64,000 nt of DNA from Opitutaceae bacterium (GTDB taxonomy: Bacteria; Verrucomicrobiota; Verrucomicrobiia; Opitutales; Opitutaceae): the NCBI GenBank assembly GCA_014879845.1, contig JACSRI010000122.1, positions 1 to 64,000 on the forward strand, given 5' to 3'. The notes under the pieces were generated by a model that saw nothing but the letters and a program-made list of their open reading frames with translations, ran no database searches and had not been told where the DNA came from. Shown here in pieces: positions 17,274 to 27,768 of this stretch. Within the stretch, counting starts at the first letter, position 1. Each line of letters starts with the position of its first letter. The translations under genes and the position numbers were made by a program.

Positions 17274-17646
17274 GTGAGTGTGACGATTGACAGACAATGT
17301 GGAGAGGAACGGCACACCTGCAGCGCACAGCTGCAGGCGAAGGCAGGGACGTCAGCGACATCCCGACGCGACACCAAGGCGTCGACATCGACATCGAAAG
17401 CACGCGTGCGAACGCCCGCGTCCACCGGTCCATCGACCGGGGTGGCGCTCCGCACGTACAAAAAGATGCGACCAAATCATGGAGTGAGCGAGTGGCGCCC
17501 GTGCTCCAGTGGTCTGGTCGCTGAGCAGGACCCTGAGCGGGTCCGGTGTACTGTATTCGACCGTCTGTTATGTAACGGAAGACCTTAGCCCCATTCGAGG
17601 CGCCCGGTCGTTCGCGACCCGACGCCCCGGTGAGACTCGAAATGGC
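17274..17646 (-). other. Intergenic region with leader element, no gene
   Basis: The gap of 373 bases between cysK and the M14-like pair holds leader copy B at 17502-17544 and a weak AT-rich promoter zone around 17545-17580 (TTACAT ... TACAGT on the minus strand). ORFs in it are short or antisense and unlike proteins. Confidence 0.5.
17502..17544 (-). promoter_or_regulatory. Leader motif copy B (upstream of M14-like pair)
   Basis: On the minus strand GGACCC-GCTCA-GGGTCC (17544-17528) is immediately followed by TGCTC-AGCGACCAG-ACCA-CTG-GAGCA (17527-17502). Inner stem CCAG/CTGG, GA/A internal loop and outer GC pair match copy A almost exactly, though the flanking hairpin differs completely in sequence. 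A later CTCCA at about 25 bases can pair with the 3' arm. Confidence 0.6.
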
Positions 17647-18636
17647 TCAGGCCGTGGCGGCCTGCGCCGGAAGGATGTCCGAGAGAGGATCAGTCTCCGC
17701 GGTGACGTCGGCAAAGAGCCACGTGGAGAGGTAGCGCTCCGAACTCGACGGGATGATGGCGACGATCTGCTTGCCGGCATTCTCCGGCCGCTTGGCCAGC
17801 TGGAGTGCCGCCCAGACCGCCGCCCCCGAGGAGATGCCGATCGGGATGCCATCAAGCGTGTTGACCTGCTTGGATACGGGACCCGAGTCGGCTTCCTTCA
17901 CGCGGATGATCTCGTCGTAGATCTTCGTGTTGAGCACAGCGGGCACGAAGCCGGCGCCAATGCCTTGGAGCTTGTGCGGACCAGGAGTGCCGCCCGAAAG
18001 CACAGGTGAGGCGTCGGGCTCGACCGCGACAATCTTCACGCCGGGCTTGCGCGCCTTGAGCACTTCACCCACGCCGGTGATCGTACCGCCCGTTCCGATA
18101 CCAGACACGACGAAGTCAACCTTGCCGTCCGTGTCGCGCCAGATCTCCTCGGCCGTCGTCTTGCGATGGATCTCAGGATTCGACGGATTGGCAAACTGCT
18201 GCAGGATCACGCTGTTCGGGATCTGCTTGTTCAGCTCCTCGGCCTTGGCGATGGCGCCCTTCATGCCCTTCGGTCCCTCGGTCAGGACGACGCGAGCGCC
18301 GAGGATCTTCAGGAGCTTGCGGCGCTCGATACTCATCGTCTCGGGCATGGTGAGGATCAACTTGAGGCCGCGTGCGGCAGCGACGAAGGCCAGTGCGATA
18401 CCCGTGTTTCCACTCGTGGGCTCGATCAGGATCGTGCTCGCGTTGATCTTCCCTGAAGCGAGGGCGTCGTTGATCATCGCGGAGCCGATGCGGTCCTTCA
18501 CGCTCGAGAGCGGATTGAAGAACTCAAGTTTGAGCAGCACATCGGCGAGAGCGCCGTGCGCCTTGGCAGTGCGGTTGAGGCGGACCAGCGGCGTGTTGCC
18601 GATGGTGTCGATGATGCTGTCGTATATCTTAGCCAT
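17647..18636 (-). CDS. cysK: Cysteine synthase A
   Basis: The 329-aa enzyme makes cysteine from O-acetylserine and sulfide. It has the PLP lysine in [11 protein letters not shown], the substrate loop [11 protein letters not shown] and the phosphate-binding [10 protein letters not shown], with full family length. It lies in the sulfate-assimilation operon after the PTS-IIA-like gene and gives the final step of assimilation. A C-terminal peptide ends in ...ATA rather than the CysE-like Ile. Confidence 0.95.
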   Translation of the reverse strand: MAKIYDSIIDTIGNTPLVRLNRTAKAHGALADVLLKLEFFNPLSSVKDRIGSAMINDALASGKINASTILIEPTSGNTGIALAFVAAARGLKLILTMPETMSIERRKLLKILGARVVLTEGPKGMKGAIAKAEELNKQIPNSVILQQFANPSNPEIHRKTTAEEIWRDTDGKVDFVVSGIGTGGTITGVGEVLKARKPGVKIVAVEPDASPVLSGGTPGPHKLQGIGAGFVPAVLNTKIYDEIIRVKEADSGPVSKQVNTLDGIPIGISSGAAVWAALQLAKRPENAGKQIVAIIPSSSERYLSTWLFADVTAETDPLSDILPAQAATA

Positions 18637-18692
18637 GGTGGTGTTCTTTCTAGGATTGAAGTGGAGGATGGGATGGTCGGCTGAACGCGCCC

Positions 18693-19433
18693 TCAGTCAC
18701 ATGAGGGCGTCGGCGCTGCGGGAGCCGCATCGATCTCGGCTTCGCGACGACGTATAATGTCGATGATGGCATCGGCGGACGGCGCCGAGAGAAGGGCGTC
18801 CAGCGTAGCTCCCCGTACGACGCGGGTCAGGCGTGCGAGGGCGTAGAGATGTGCCCGGTCGTCGATCGCCGCGATGAGGAAGAACAGGCGGGTGGGCTTG
18901 CCATCCTCGGCTCCGAACGGGATCGGCTGCTCTGTGCGCAGAACAGAGAGAAGCGTACGACGCAGCAGGTGCGGCGCGGGGCGGCGAGGATGACAGATGG
19001 CAAAGCCACCCGGCAGAGCCGTGCTGGCCAGTGCCTCGCGCTCGACCAACGACGCGTGCAAATGGGTGCTATCGAGGACCAGCCCGGTTCTTTCCGCCAG
19101 GCCGACCAGTTCCTTGAGCACGTCGATGCGTCCAGCGGCGCGAACATCCAGTCCGACGAACTCGGGCTTGAGCCGGTCGGCAATGTGGATGTTGCGTGAG
19201 GCGGCCTGAAGCTCGCCCTCCAGCTTTTGCTCCAGGTCGGCGACCTGCTTCGTATCGAGGGTCTGGATCTTGCGATCCAGCCAGTCAACGAGGTCTTCAC
19301 GGCGGAACTGCCACTGGCCGTTGACTTCAACGCCAGGCAATTGGCCTACGGCAGCCAGTCGTTCGACAAAGCGGGTTGTCCAGCCAAGCGTGGCAGCTAC
19401 GTCGCCCAAAGTGAGGAATTCAGGGGTGCTCAT
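18693..19433 (-). CDS. HTH (excisionase-type)/PTS-IIA-like fusion regulator
   Basis: Residues 1-60 look like a MerR/excisionase-type winged helix ([21 protein letters not shown] ... [16 protein letters not shown]). Residues 100-235 resemble a PTS EIIA (nitrogen/fructose) domain, including [11 protein letters not shown] where the phosphorylatable His normally follows AIPH, and [20 protein letters not shown]. It has no EIIB or EIIC neighbour, so it is probably regulatory rather than a sugar transporter part. It sits between cysA and cysK. Confidence 0.7.
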   Translation of the reverse strand: MSTPEFLTLGDVAATLGWTTRFVERLAAVGQLPGVEVNGQWQFRREDLVDWLDRKIQTLDTKQVADLEQKLEGELQAASRNIHIADRLKPEFVGLDVRAAGRIDVLKELVGLAERTGLVLDSTHLHASLVEREALASTALPGGFAICHPRRPAPHLLRRTLLSVLRTEQPIPFGAEDGKPTRLFFLIAAIDDRAHLYALARLTRVVRGATLDALLSAPSADAIIDIIRRREAEIDAAPAAPTPSCD

Positions 19434-19454
19434 GATGAAGAAATGGTTGCGGCT

Positions 19455-20549
19455 CTAGATGCCACCGGAAATGTCGGCCTCCGTGGCGGTCTCGTCCTTG
19501 ACGTCTGTCTCGTAGAACTGGCCCTTCGGAAAGAGCCGCACATGACGAAAAACCACAAAGACCTCGTCGCCTTGCTGGAGGTTCAAGCTGCGCAGTTGAT
19601 CGCGTGGCACTTCGGCCTCGAGTGGTTCACCGGTGGTCAGGCGCTGGAGTGTCACGCGACCGTAGTTGCCGGCCGAGAAAACATGTAGCACGCGAGCGCG
19701 CAACGAATGCTCGGGGGCGTGGTCCCGGCGGATCTCCACGTCGTGCGGACGCACATAGAGGACGTCCTTGTTCGAGATGTTGAGCTTGCCAAGCCCCGCG
19801 ACGAGACGGTTGACGTTGCCGAGGAACTCGATGACGAACGGAGACGCGGGGCGGTCGTAGACGACCTGCGGATCCCCGATCTGCTCGATCTTGGCCTGGT
19901 TCATGACCACGACTTCGTCGGCCAGCTCGAGGGCCTCCTCCTGATCGTGGGTCACAAACACGGTCGTGACATGCAGCTTTTCGTGCAGCCCGCGCAGCCA
20001 GCGACGAAGGTCCTTGCGGACCTGAGCATCGAGGGCGCCGAAGGGCTCGTCGAGCAACAGCACCTTCGGCTGCACTGCGAGCGCGCGCGCCAGCGCGACG
20101 CGCTGGCGCTGACCGCCGGAAAGCTGGTGCGGCAGGCGGCCGCCGAATTTCTCGAGCTGCACGAGTTCGAGCAGCTCCTTCACGCGATCGGCGATCGCCT
20201 TCTTCGACGGCCGAGCGGAGCCCGGACGCACCGTCAGGCCGAAGGCGATGTTTTCAAACACGGTCATGTGCTTGAACAACGCGTAGTGCTGAAACACGAA
20301 GCCGACGCCGCGTTTGCCCGCGGGTATATTCGAGACATCCTCGCCATGAAATAGGACGCGACCCCAATCCGGATCATCGCTGGCGTCGGCGAACTCCAGG
20401 CCCGCGATGATGCGCAGCAGCGTAGTCTTCCCGGAACCCGAGGGTCCAAGCAGCGCCGTGAGTTTTCCGGTCTCGACCTTGAGACTCACGCCGGCGAGGG
20501 CAGTGAAATCGCCAAAGTGTTTCCAAACGTTGCGAACTTCGATGCTCAT
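19455..20549 (-). CDS. cysA: Sulfate/thiosulfate ABC transporter ATP-binding protein
   Basis: The 364-aa ATPase has Walker [10 protein letters not shown], signature [16 protein letters not shown], Walker [13 protein letters not shown] and an H-loop (VTHDQEEA), followed by a C-terminal TOBE-like regulatory domain. It energises import of sulfate through CysT and CysW, whose genes lie just upstream in the same operon. Confidence 0.95.
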   Translation of the reverse strand: MSIEVRNVWKHFGDFTALAGVSLKVETGKLTALLGPSGSGKTTLLRIIAGLEFADASDDPDWGRVLFHGEDVSNIPAGKRGVGFVFQHYALFKHMTVFENIAFGLTVRPGSARPSKKAIADRVKELLELVQLEKFGGRLPHQLSGGQRQRVALARALAVQPKVLLLDEPFGALDAQVRKDLRRWLRGLHEKLHVTTVFVTHDQEEALELADEVVVMNQAKIEQIGDPQVVYDRPASPFVIEFLGNVNRLVAGLGKLNISNKDVLYVRPHDVEIRRDHAPEHSLRARVLHVFSAGNYGRVTLQRLTTGEPLEAEVPRDQLRSLNLQQGDEVFVVFRHVRLFPKGQFYETDVKDETATEADISGGI

Positions 20550-20589
20550 CGGGAGTCGACTCCTGGATGGAGGGATGGGGGGAAGTGGT

Positions 20590-21498
20590 TCATTTCGTGG
20601 CGAACTGGCGGGTGGTCGAAGCGGAGGCGGCCGCGACCGACTTGGCGTGCTTCCATTCGATCAGGCTCTTGAGAACCAGGGTCACCAGTGCGAGCACGGT
20701 GAGCAGGGAGGCGACGGCAAAAGCCGCCTGCGTCTGGTATTCGTTGTAGAGGATCTCGACGTGCAGCGGCACGGTATTGGTCTCGCCGCGGATGTGACCC
20801 GACACCACGGATACAGCGCCGAACTCGCCCATGGCGCGCGCGTTGCAGAGGATCACACCGTAGAAGAGTGCCCACTTCACGTTCGGCAGGGTCACGCGCC
20901 GGAAGGTCTGCCAGCCGCTCGCGCCGAGCGTGAGCGCGGCGAGTTCCTCGTCCTTGCCCTGCGCCTGCATGAGTGGGATCAATTCCCGGGCCACGAACGG
21001 GAACGTCACGAACACCGTGGCCAGCACGATGCCAGGCACCGCGAAGATGATGCGGATGTCGTGGTCCATCAACCACGGCCCCCACCAACCCTGGGCACCG
21101 AACAGGAGCACGTAAACCAGCCCGGAAATCACCGGTGACACGGCGAAGGGAAGGTCAATGAGCGTGGTCAGGATCGACTTTCCCGGGAACTCGAACTTGG
21201 CGATCGCCCACGACGCAGCGAGCCCGAAGACCAGGTTCGCAGGCACGGCGATCGCGGCAGCGAGCAAAGTCAGCTTCACGGCCGACTTGGTGTCGGGATC
21301 CACGAAGGCCGAGAAGTAGGCGCCGACTCCCTTGCGCAGGGCCTCGACGAAGACCGAGAGAAGCGGCACGACGAGAAACAGGGAGACGAAGCCGACGGCG
21401 ATGGCGATAAGCAGAACCTTCAGCCAGAGCGGGTCCTCGATGGACCGCCGGCGGTGGTGCTGGGCGACGTAGGTGAGCGTGGAAGCGTGACCGGCCAT
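20590..21498 (-). CDS. cysW: Sulfate ABC transporter permease CysW
   Basis: The 302-aa inner-membrane protein has about six hydrophobic segments and the EAA loop around [21 protein letters not shown] that contacts CysA. The block [18 protein letters not shown] is typical of CysW. It is 13 bases downstream of cysT. Confidence 0.95.
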   Translation of the reverse strand: MAGHASTLTYVAQHHRRRSIEDPLWLKVLLIAIAVGFVSLFLVVPLLSVFVEALRKGVGAYFSAFVDPDTKSAVKLTLLAAAIAVPANLVFGLAASWAIAKFEFPGKSILTTLIDLPFAVSPVISGLVYVLLFGAQGWWGPWLMDHDIRIIFAVPGIVLATVFVTFPFVARELIPLMQAQGKDEELAALTLGASGWQTFRRVTLPNVKWALFYGVILCNARAMGEFGAVSVVSGHIRGETNTVPLHVEILYNEYQTQAAFAVASLLTVLALVTLVLKSLIEWKHAKSVAAASASTTRQFATK

Positions 21499-21511
21499 GG
21501 TGAGAGTCGCC

Positions 21512-22405
21512 TCAGGCGCGGGAGCGGAACAGATACCGCTGCACGAGTTGGATGACGAGAAGGAGGGCGAAGGAGACCAGCAGCATCACGACCGCGAGCG
21601 CGGTTGCGCCGGCGTAGTCATACTGCTCGAGCTTTGTGATGATGAGCAGCGGCGTGATCTCCGTCTTCATGGGCATGTTGCCGGAGATGAAGACGACCGA
21701 GCCGTATTCCCCGACCGCACGGGCAAAGGCCAGGGCGAAACCCGTGATGATCGCAGGGAGCAGCGCCGGAATCACGACGCGCCGGATGGTCTGCAGGCGG
21801 GTCGCACCCAGGGTGGCCGCAGCCTCCTCGAGCTCCGGCTCGAGTTCCTCCAGGATCGGTTGCACGGTGCGTACGACAAACGGCAGCCCGATGAACGTGA
21901 GGGCGACCCAAACGCCCACCTGCGTATACGCCACTTTGATACCCATGGGTTCGAGCCACTGGCCGAACCACCCGGTCTTGGCGTAGATCGAAGTGAGTGC
22001 GATGCCGGCGACGGCCGTGGGCAGGGCAAAGGGCAGGTCGACGAGCGCATCCATAAAGCGCCGCCCCGGGAACTGGTAGCGGACCAGCACCCAGGCGAGT
22101 ATCACGCCCATGGGGACATTGAAGAGCGCGGCATAGAACGATGTCCCGAATGTCAGTTTGTATGAGGCGACGACACGAGGCGAGGTCACCGTGCTCCAGA
22201 ATTGCTCCCACGAGAGGCCGGCCGTCTTCACAAACGTGGCTGCGAGCGGCAGGAGGATGATCAACCCGAGATACATCAGGGCGAAGCCGAGCGTGAGCCC
22301 GAACCCGGGGAGAACTCGGCGCTGCACCGCACGCCACGGGTGCGGCGGCTCGAGCGGCGTGGGCGAAGGACCGCCGTGAAGGGGAATTTCTGGGGAGGTG
22401 CTCAT
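21512..22405 (-). CDS. cysT: Sulfate ABC transporter permease CysT/CysU
   Basis: The 297-aa permease has the EAA loop [21 protein letters not shown] and the CysT block [21 protein letters not shown], with six predicted membrane spans. It pairs with CysW in the membrane channel. The gene follows the intact M14 peptidase by 13 bases in the same operon. Confidence 0.95.
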   Translation of the reverse strand: MSTSPEIPLHGGPSPTPLEPPHPWRAVQRRVLPGFGLTLGFALMYLGLIILLPLAATFVKTAGLSWEQFWSTVTSPRVVASYKLTFGTSFYAALFNVPMGVILAWVLVRYQFPGRRFMDALVDLPFALPTAVAGIALTSIYAKTGWFGQWLEPMGIKVAYTQVGVWVALTFIGLPFVVRTVQPILEELEPELEEAAATLGATRLQTIRRVVIPALLPAIITGFALAFARAVGEYGSVVFISGNMPMKTEITPLLIITKLEQYDYAGATALAVVMLLVSFALLLVIQLVQRYLFRSRA

Positions 22406-22418
22406 GAAAAGGAAGGAG

Positions 22419-23210
22419 TCAAATGTCCGCGCCGCCCATGTAAAGACGTGGCATCTCTGCGATGATGCCGCGCAGCCCCTGAAACGCAGCCTGCGCCTGC
22501 GCGAGGAGAGACGCGCAACCCGGCGTCTCCAGAATGATCTCGAAGGGCGCCGGCGATTGCTCCGGTGGGGGACTCAACACCCCGCAATAGCAATCGCGGA
22601 TGACGCCGTGCCGTGCGGAGAATCCGTCGATGGTCGGTTCCGTATTGCGCGGCAGCACGCGTTCTGCAGCCGCCAGGGCGGGAGCCAGCAGCTCCTCGGA
22701 GATCACCGGTCCACGTGCGAAGGCATAGAGTCCCGGACTGTCGCAGTCGGCGTGCAGCGCCACGAGCCCGTCGAAACGCTGCGTTCGCAGCTCCGTCTCG
22801 AGCGTCTGCACTTCTGGATGTGACGAACCCCGCCAAAACTCGCGGTTGAGGTCCACGCCAGCCCGATTGAAACGTGTGCCGTCCTCGTAGCCGGTCGGAT
22901 TGCAGACCGGATAACAGTAGAGGTCCAGCCCACGCACGATGGCAGGATCCCGCACCGCACTGACGAGCAACTGAACCAGGGCCAGCGCTCCCGCGGGCTC
23001 GTCGCCGTGTACGAGCGAAAAGATCGCGAGACGCAACGGCTCCATCCCGGACGAGGGTCCGCGAAAGATGAACCTTGGGATCGGCATCCACCCCTCCCGT
23101 GCCCTCACCTGACCGATCACGGCTGTCTCCAGCCGCGGCTCCACCAGTACGGACTGGTGGAGCGGGCCGAGCAAGGCACGCGAGCGCAGGTCGGGACCAG
23201 GCAGTGTCAT
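22419..23210 (-). CDS. M14-type zinc carboxypeptidase/deacylase (intact active site)
   Basis: The 263-aa enzyme keeps the M14 zinc site: His and Glu in SLVHGDEPAG and His in VALHADCDSPG, substrate residues in NREF, and catalytic Glu in IILETPG. It resembles short cytoplasmic M14 proteins near the AstE/AspA deacylases. There is no signal peptide. It is embedded between the sulfate-binding protein and cysT. Three ligand-less paralogs are near (15526, 16494, 24271). It may hydrolyse an N-acyl or peptidyl sulfur compound; substrate unknown. Confidence 0.75.
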   Translation of the reverse strand: MTLPGPDLRSRALLGPLHQSVLVEPRLETAVIGQVRAREGWMPIPRFIFRGPSSGMEPLRLAIFSLVHGDEPAGALALVQLLVSAVRDPAIVRGLDLYCYPVCNPTGYEDGTRFNRAGVDLNREFWRGSSHPEVQTLETELRTQRFDGLVALHADCDSPGLYAFARGPVISEELLAPALAAAERVLPRNTEPTIDGFSARHGVIRDCYCGVLSPPPEQSPAPFEIILETPGCASLLAQAQAAFQGLRGIIAEMPRLYMGGADI

Positions 23211-23247
23211 GGATCTTCGGTGACAAGGGCGTGGGCGCTTCCGCAGA

Positions 23248-24264
23248 TTACTTCACGTAGATGCGATCAAACACGCCGCCATCGGCGAAGTGCGTCTTCT
23301 GCGCCTCCGCCCAGCTGCCGGCGACGTCCTCGACGGTGAAGAGCTGGAGCGACTTGAACTGGTTCGCATGTCTCGCCAGCACAGCCGGGTCACGCGGCCG
23401 GAAGTAGTGCCTGGCCGCGAGTTCCTGTGCCTCCGGCGAGTAGAGGTACTCGAGATAGGCGCGGGCCACCGTCGCCGAACCCTTCTTGGACACGACCTTG
23501 TCGACCCAGACCACGGGATTCTCGGCCGTGATGCTGGCCGTCGGAACGACCGCCTCGAGGTTTTCCGACGCGAACTCGCGGATGGTCAGCGCCACCTCGT
23601 TCTCAAAGGTCAGGAGCACGTCACCGATGCCGTTCTTGGCAAACGTCGTCGTGGCACCGCGCCCGCCCGTGTCGAGCACGGGCACGTTGGCAAAGAGCTG
23701 GCGCACGAAGGCCTCGGCCTTGGTCGCATCACCACCCGGCTGGCGCAGTGCATAGCCCCAGGCTGCGAGGTAGCTGTATCGACCGTTTCCCGACGTCTTC
23801 GGGTTCGGAATCACGACCTTGACGTCGGCGCGAACGAGGTCGCTCCAGTCCTTGATCTTCTTCGGATTTCCCTGACGCACCACGAAGAGGATGGTCGACG
23901 TGTAGGGTGCGCTGTTGTGCGGCATACGCGTTGCCCAGTCGGCCGGGATCAGGCCCGGTTTGACCAGCTGATCGACGTCGAGCGCCTGGTTCATCGTCAC
24001 GACATCGGCCTCGAGACCATCGATGACGGCGCGCACCTGCTTGGAGGAGCCGCCGTGGGACTGGTTGATGGTGACTTTGTCGCCAGTCGTCTGTTCCCAG
24101 TGGGTGGCGAAGGCGGCGTTGTAGTCCTTGTAGAACTCACGGGTGACGTCGTAGGACGCGTTGAGAAGGGTGACCTCCCCCGCCGGAGCGGTAAGGACCG
24201 ATGCGGCCAAGGCAGCCGCCGAAACGAAGTGTCGCACTGCAGAAGGCAAGGTTCGCGAAATCAT
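23248..24264 (-). CDS. sbp: Sulfate-binding periplasmic protein (second in operon)
   Basis: The 338-aa protein starts with a signal peptide (about residues 1-28, ending near TAPAG) and then VTLLNASYDVTREFYKDYNAAF, the Sbp/CysP signature. QSHGGSSKQVRAVIDGLEADVV and NPKTSGNGRY form the anion site. It is paralogous to the copy at 25167-26168, giving two binding proteins for one CysTWA transporter. They may differ in preference for sulfate or thiosulfate. Confidence 0.92.
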   Translation of the reverse strand: MISRTLPSAVRHFVSAAALAASVLTAPAGEVTLLNASYDVTREFYKDYNAAFATHWEQTTGDKVTINQSHGGSSKQVRAVIDGLEADVVTMNQALDVDQLVKPGLIPADWATRMPHNSAPYTSTILFVVRQGNPKKIKDWSDLVRADVKVVIPNPKTSGNGRYSYLAAWGYALRQPGGDATKAEAFVRQLFANVPVLDTGGRGATTTFAKNGIGDVLLTFENEVALTIREFASENLEAVVPTASITAENPVVWVDKVVSKKGSATVARAYLEYLYSPEAQELAARHYFRPRDPAVLARHANQFKSLQLFTVEDVAGSWAEAQKTHFADGGVFDRIYVK

Positions 24265-24270
24265 GGGAAT

Positions 24271-25089
24271 TCAAAGATGGATGCCGTAGGCGTAGGTCGC
24301 CCGGTAGTGGATGATGAAGGACTTTAGGACTTGGAGGACCGCTTCACTGTAGAGCTGGTCGTTCCACACATCAGGGACCTCCACTCTCAACTCGAAAGGA
24401 GCGAGGGGGAGGTCGTCAGCGAGAGTGAGCGGACCGCTGCTCGCGTGATCGCCGCCCTTCTCAACGAACCAACGCACCCGGAATCCGGCAGCATCGCCGG
24501 GTCCGGCCAACACCGAGTCGTTGCCCGAGCCGGCACGGCTGCCGTTTCGAATCGTTGCGACGATCTCGGTCACTGCGGCCGACTCGACGCGCACAAAACC
24601 ATGATAAGCGCGCAGGCGCGCATCCTGGGAGAGTAGCGCGATCTCCGGCGAGTCGCTTAGATTCCAGTGGGCACGGGTCAGGTCCTGACCGCCAGCGGCC
24701 TCGAGAGTCGATCGCGCCAAGCCCGACGGGTTGACCAACGGAAAGAACGTGAGATTCAACCCCTGGCCCAAGTCCGGCTTGAGTGCCAGCCGCTCCACAA
24801 GGTGCAGAAGCGCTCGCGAGGGCCGTGCATCGCGCCCGTCAAACCCGGCGTGGAAGACCAGGCGCACGGACTCGTCCGAAAACTGCGGACCGAAATAGAC
24901 AAATCGCGGCACGGTATGGCTCTCGCCCCCGACGCTCAACGGACCGAGCGGCGATCCGAAGATGTGCGTGCTGTGCTGCGCGATCTGATACAGGTCGGAG
25001 AACGCACGATCGAGGTCCCCGGCGGGACCCGATACCGCGCCGGACGGGCGTGGCTGGACATGGCGGACCGTGGCAAGACTTCGTGGCAT
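24271..25089 (-). CDS. M14-carboxypeptidase-like protein lacking zinc ligands (copy 3)
   Basis: The protein of about 272 aa lies between the two sulfate-binding protein genes. It contains PRFVYFGPQFSDESVRLVFH then AGFDGRDARPS in place of the zinc-binding HGDE motif, then NLTFFPLVNPSGLA and the end motif LRVEVPDVW. The ATG at 25089 is used; a GTG at 25152 would add 21 residues and lies 14 bases after the upstream stop. It shares the whole domain layout with copies 1 and 2. It is probably a pseudoenzyme that binds rather than cleaves a ligand. Confidence 0.65.
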   Translation of the reverse strand: MPRSLATVRHVQPRPSGAVSGPAGDLDRAFSDLYQIAQHSTHIFGSPLGPLSVGGESHTVPRFVYFGPQFSDESVRLVFHAGFDGRDARPSRALLHLVERLALKPDLGQGLNLTFFPLVNPSGLARSTLEAAGGQDLTRAHWNLSDSPEIALLSQDARLRAYHGFVRVESAAVTEIVATIRNGSRAGSGNDSVLAGPGDAAGFRVRWFVEKGGDHASSGPLTLADDLPLAPFELRVEVPDVWNDQLYSEAVLQVLKSFIIHYRATYAYGIHL

Positions 25090-25166
25090 GGCGGCGATTT
25101 GCTCGTAGGGGCTTCGGACGGAGTGTGCCGGCGTCGATTGACGTCGGCACACACGACTCGTGTCGG

Positions 25167-26168
25167 CTATTTCACGTAAATCTGATCGAACAGGGCACCA
25201 TCGGCGAAGTGCTCCTTCGTGGCCTTCGTCCAGCCGCCGAAGACATCATCGATGGTGAACAAGTTGATGTCCGGGTACTGGTGCTTGTACTTCTCCTTCA
25301 CCTCGGGCAGAAACGCCCGGTAGTAGTGCTTGGCAAAGATGGCCTGGCCCTCCGGTGAGTAGAGATACTCCAGATAAGCCTTCGCCACGTCCTGCGTGCC
25401 CTTCTTTTTGACGACCTTGTCTACCCACGCGACGGTCGGCTCAGCCAGGATGCTGATCGAAGGCACGATGATTTCGAAGTCGTCGGGGCGAAGCTTCTTG
25501 GTGAGGAGCAACTCGTTTTCCCAGTTGATCAACACGTCGCCGATGCCGCGCTCGACGAACGTGGTCGAGGCACCGCGGGCGCCGGAGTCGAGCACGGGCA
25601 CGTTCTTATAGATCGCCGCGACAAACTCCTGCGCCTTCTTCTGGTCGCCATTGTTCGCCTTGAGCGCAAAACCCCAGGCCGCGAGGTAGTTCCAGCGCGC
25701 CACACCCGAGGTCTTCGGGTTTGGCGTGATCACAGATATGCCGGAGCGGATCAGATCGGGCCAGTCCTTGATACCCTTCGGGTTGCCCTTGCGCACAAGA
25801 AACGCGAGCGTCGAGGTGTAAGGCGCGGAGTTACGCTCGAGGCGTTTTTGCCAATCGGCAGGAAGCAGATTTCCATTCTGGTGCAGCGCGTCGACGTCGG
25901 CGGCCAGCGCGAGCGTGACGACATCGGCCTGCAGGCCATCGATCACCGCACGCGCCTGGCGGGAGGAGCCGCCGTGCGACTGCTTGACGGTGACATTGTC
26001 GCCGGTCTTGCCTTTCCAATACGCGGCGAACGCGGCGTTGAACTCGACGTAGACCTCCCGAGTCGGGTCGTAGGAGACGTTGAGAAGTTCGATATCCTTG
26101 GCTGAAGCGGATGCGCTGCCCAGAACGGCAGTCGCGAGAAGGGCGCGGAGGAGATTTGGGATTTTCAT
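25167..26168 (-). CDS. sbp: Sulfate-binding periplasmic protein (first in operon)
   Basis: The 333-aa protein has a signal peptide ending near ASASA-KDI, then [38 protein letters not shown] and [10 protein letters not shown]. These are the hallmarks of Sbp-type sulfate/thiosulfate receptors. It follows the porin gene and precedes M14-like copy 3. Confidence 0.93.
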   Translation of the reverse strand: MKIPNLLRALLATAVLGSASASAKDIELLNVSYDPTREVYVEFNAAFAAYWKGKTGDNVTVKQSHGGSSRQARAVIDGLQADVVTLALAADVDALHQNGNLLPADWQKRLERNSAPYTSTLAFLVRKGNPKGIKDWPDLIRSGISVITPNPKTSGVARWNYLAAWGFALKANNGDQKKAQEFVAAIYKNVPVLDSGARGASTTFVERGIGDVLINWENELLLTKKLRPDDFEIIVPSISILAEPTVAWVDKVVKKKGTQDVAKAYLEYLYSPEGQAIFAKHYYRAFLPEVKEKYKHQYPDINLFTIDDVFGGWTKATKEHFADGALFDQIYVK

Positions 26169-26227
26169 GAGTGTTCGATTCTTTGTGTTGCGTGTTCTAT
26201 TCGTGCGTGGCGCGTTCGAGAACTTGC

Positions 26228-27649
26228 TCAGAAGCTCAGGTGCGCACGGGTGAGGAAGGCCAGCTCATCATCGCGAGCGCCAACCTGTGCGGTCGGCGTC
26301 TTGGCGCCCTCGTAGCTTGTGCTTTCGACGTTAAATAGGAATCGGACGTTTCGGTTGAGATACCAGTTCAGGCCCAGTCCGACGGCGAACGCCGACTCGA
26401 CGTTGTTGTTGCGATTGATGCCGGCCCCGCCGTTCGCCACTGTTGCGAAGAAGTCCTCATCAAGGGAGAGGCCACTGAGGCGGCCGACCAGTTCGAATGC
26501 TCCCCAGGTGCCGGCGGCGTAGTTGAAGTTCGACTTCGGCGTGACACCCGACTTCCCCGACTCCTCGCCCGTGAGCACCCAGGCCGCACTCACACGCCAG
26601 GCCTCGTTGTCGAAGTTCTGCGTCAATCCAGCGGCGTTCACGGAGATGTCCTGCGACTCCCAGGCATACTCGCCGACCACGCTGAACGGTGTGCCGGTGT
26701 ACCATTCAAACGTCGGGCTCAGGCGCTGATGGGTGCCGTTGGCGCGCAGGACCGCGCCGTAGTTGAAGATCTGCTGTTGCGCGTTGCTGCTGATATTCGC
26801 GAGGCCGTTGGAGATATTCGTGCCGGCCGTGCCGATTTCATTGCCGTAGCTGCCACCAATGCCGAGAGACAGCTTCGATAGAGCGCCTTCCCTGGACTTG
26901 AACGGATCGATGGTGAATCGGGCCGACAGGGTGCGGTCACCGTCGAGCAGATCAGCCGCGGCGCCACCAAACCCGGTCGTGTTGTTCGCAACTCCGAGGA
27001 ACCCCCCGATGCGGTAGCCAAATGCTCCGAATGCGCCAAAAGCTTCGACGCCCAAGTCGCGGTTGGACAGCAGTTGGTTCGGGAACGGAGACTCGTTGAA
27101 GTGGCGGTTGTTGCCCGGCTCAAGCGTCACTCCGGGAGCGAACTTGCCGAATTTCAGGCCGAACTTCGGAGAAAAGCGCGCCGCAAAGAATGCGTCCCAC
27201 AACGCGACGCTCGTCGTGTTGTTCGTGCCAGTCCCGTATTCGGGCGTGATATTGAAGTCGTAGATCGAAGCGACCGTGCCGGAGAAACTCGTGCGGATGC
27301 GGCGAAGCAGCATGCCATCCCGGTTGGGCGCACCATCATCGAAAAAGAAGCGGCCGTCGTATTGGACGAGGCCTCTCAGCTTCAAGTCATACGACTTGTC
27401 ACCGGCGGTGATACCGAAACCACCGGCACCGGCCGTGACGACCGGGGCTTTCTTGGCCGCGGCGGCGACCTCCTCGTCCTGCAGTTCTTCTTTGCGCTCG
27501 AGCACGCGGAGCTTTTGGTCGAGCGCGGCGATCTGCTCGCGCAGCGCCTTGATATCATCGTCGGCGGTTTGCGCCGAGGCATAGGAGAAACCTGAGAGCA
27601 GCGCGGTCGTGGTGATCGCTGCCCGAATGGCAAAGTTGATTCGATTCAT
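26228..27649 (-). CDS. OprO/OprP-type porin with N-terminal coiled coil
   Basis: The 473-aa outer-membrane protein has a signal peptide (about 1-26, ...SYASA), a coiled coil ([26 protein letters not shown]) and then a beta-barrel of the phosphate-selective porin family ([17 protein letters not shown] ... [12 protein letters not shown]), ending in Phe as barrel proteins do (RAHLSF). Such porins favour anions, which suits sulfate in this operon. Two copies of the leader motif (D and G) lie between yezD and its ATG. Confidence 0.88.
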   Translation of the reverse strand: MNRINFAIRAAITTTALLSGFSYASAQTADDDIKALREQIAALDQKLRVLERKEELQDEEVAAAAKKAPVVTAGAGGFGITAGDKSYDLKLRGLVQYDGRFFFDDGAPNRDGMLLRRIRTSFSGTVASIYDFNITPEYGTGTNNTTSVALWDAFFAARFSPKFGLKFGKFAPGVTLEPGNNRHFNESPFPNQLLSNRDLGVEAFGAFGAFGYRIGGFLGVANNTTGFGGAAADLLDGDRTLSARFTIDPFKSREGALSKLSLGIGGSYGNEIGTAGTNISNGLANISSNAQQQIFNYGAVLRANGTHQRLSPTFEWYTGTPFSVVGEYAWESQDISVNAAGLTQNFDNEAWRVSAAWVLTGEESGKSGVTPKSNFNYAAGTWGAFELVGRLSGLSLDEDFFATVANGGAGINRNNNVESAFAVGLGLNWYLNRNVRFLFNVESTSYEGAKTPTAQVGARDDELAFLTRAHLSF

Positions 27650-27675
27650 GAACTAAGATGGTTGGTAGGTGCTCG

Positions 27676-27699
27676 TGCCTCCAGGAGCCTGGTCGGCAT
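27676..27699 (-). promoter_or_regulatory. Leader motif copy D (upstream of porin)
   Basis: Minus-strand TGCC-GACCAG-GCTC-CTGGA-GGCA: inner CCAG/CTGG stem, GA/A internal loop and an outer TGCC/GGCA stem, all matching the motif. It is 27 bases upstream of the porin start and follows copy G in tandem. Confidence 0.6.
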
Positions 27700-27727
27700 C
27701 GTGTTGTTCTAGGTGTGCCTGGCTGAA

Positions 27728-27751
27728 GCCTCCGGTAAGCGCCGGTCGGCA
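27728..27751 (-). promoter_or_regulatory. Leader motif copy G (tandem with D)
   Basis: Minus-strand TGCC-GACCGG-CGCTTA-CCGGA-GGC. Stem pairs change to CCGG/CCGG as in copy F and the loop is six bases long. It lies 28 bases before copy D, so the porin mRNA would carry two tandem elements. Confidence 0.5.
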
Positions 27752-27768
27752 GGTAATTCTGAGCAGAC

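Noticed and set aside
22419-23210. Succinylglutamate desuccinylase (AstE) of arginine catabolism
   Set aside because: The zinc motifs fit the wider M14 group, but no ast genes are nearby and the length is shorter than AstE, so a precise name is not supported.
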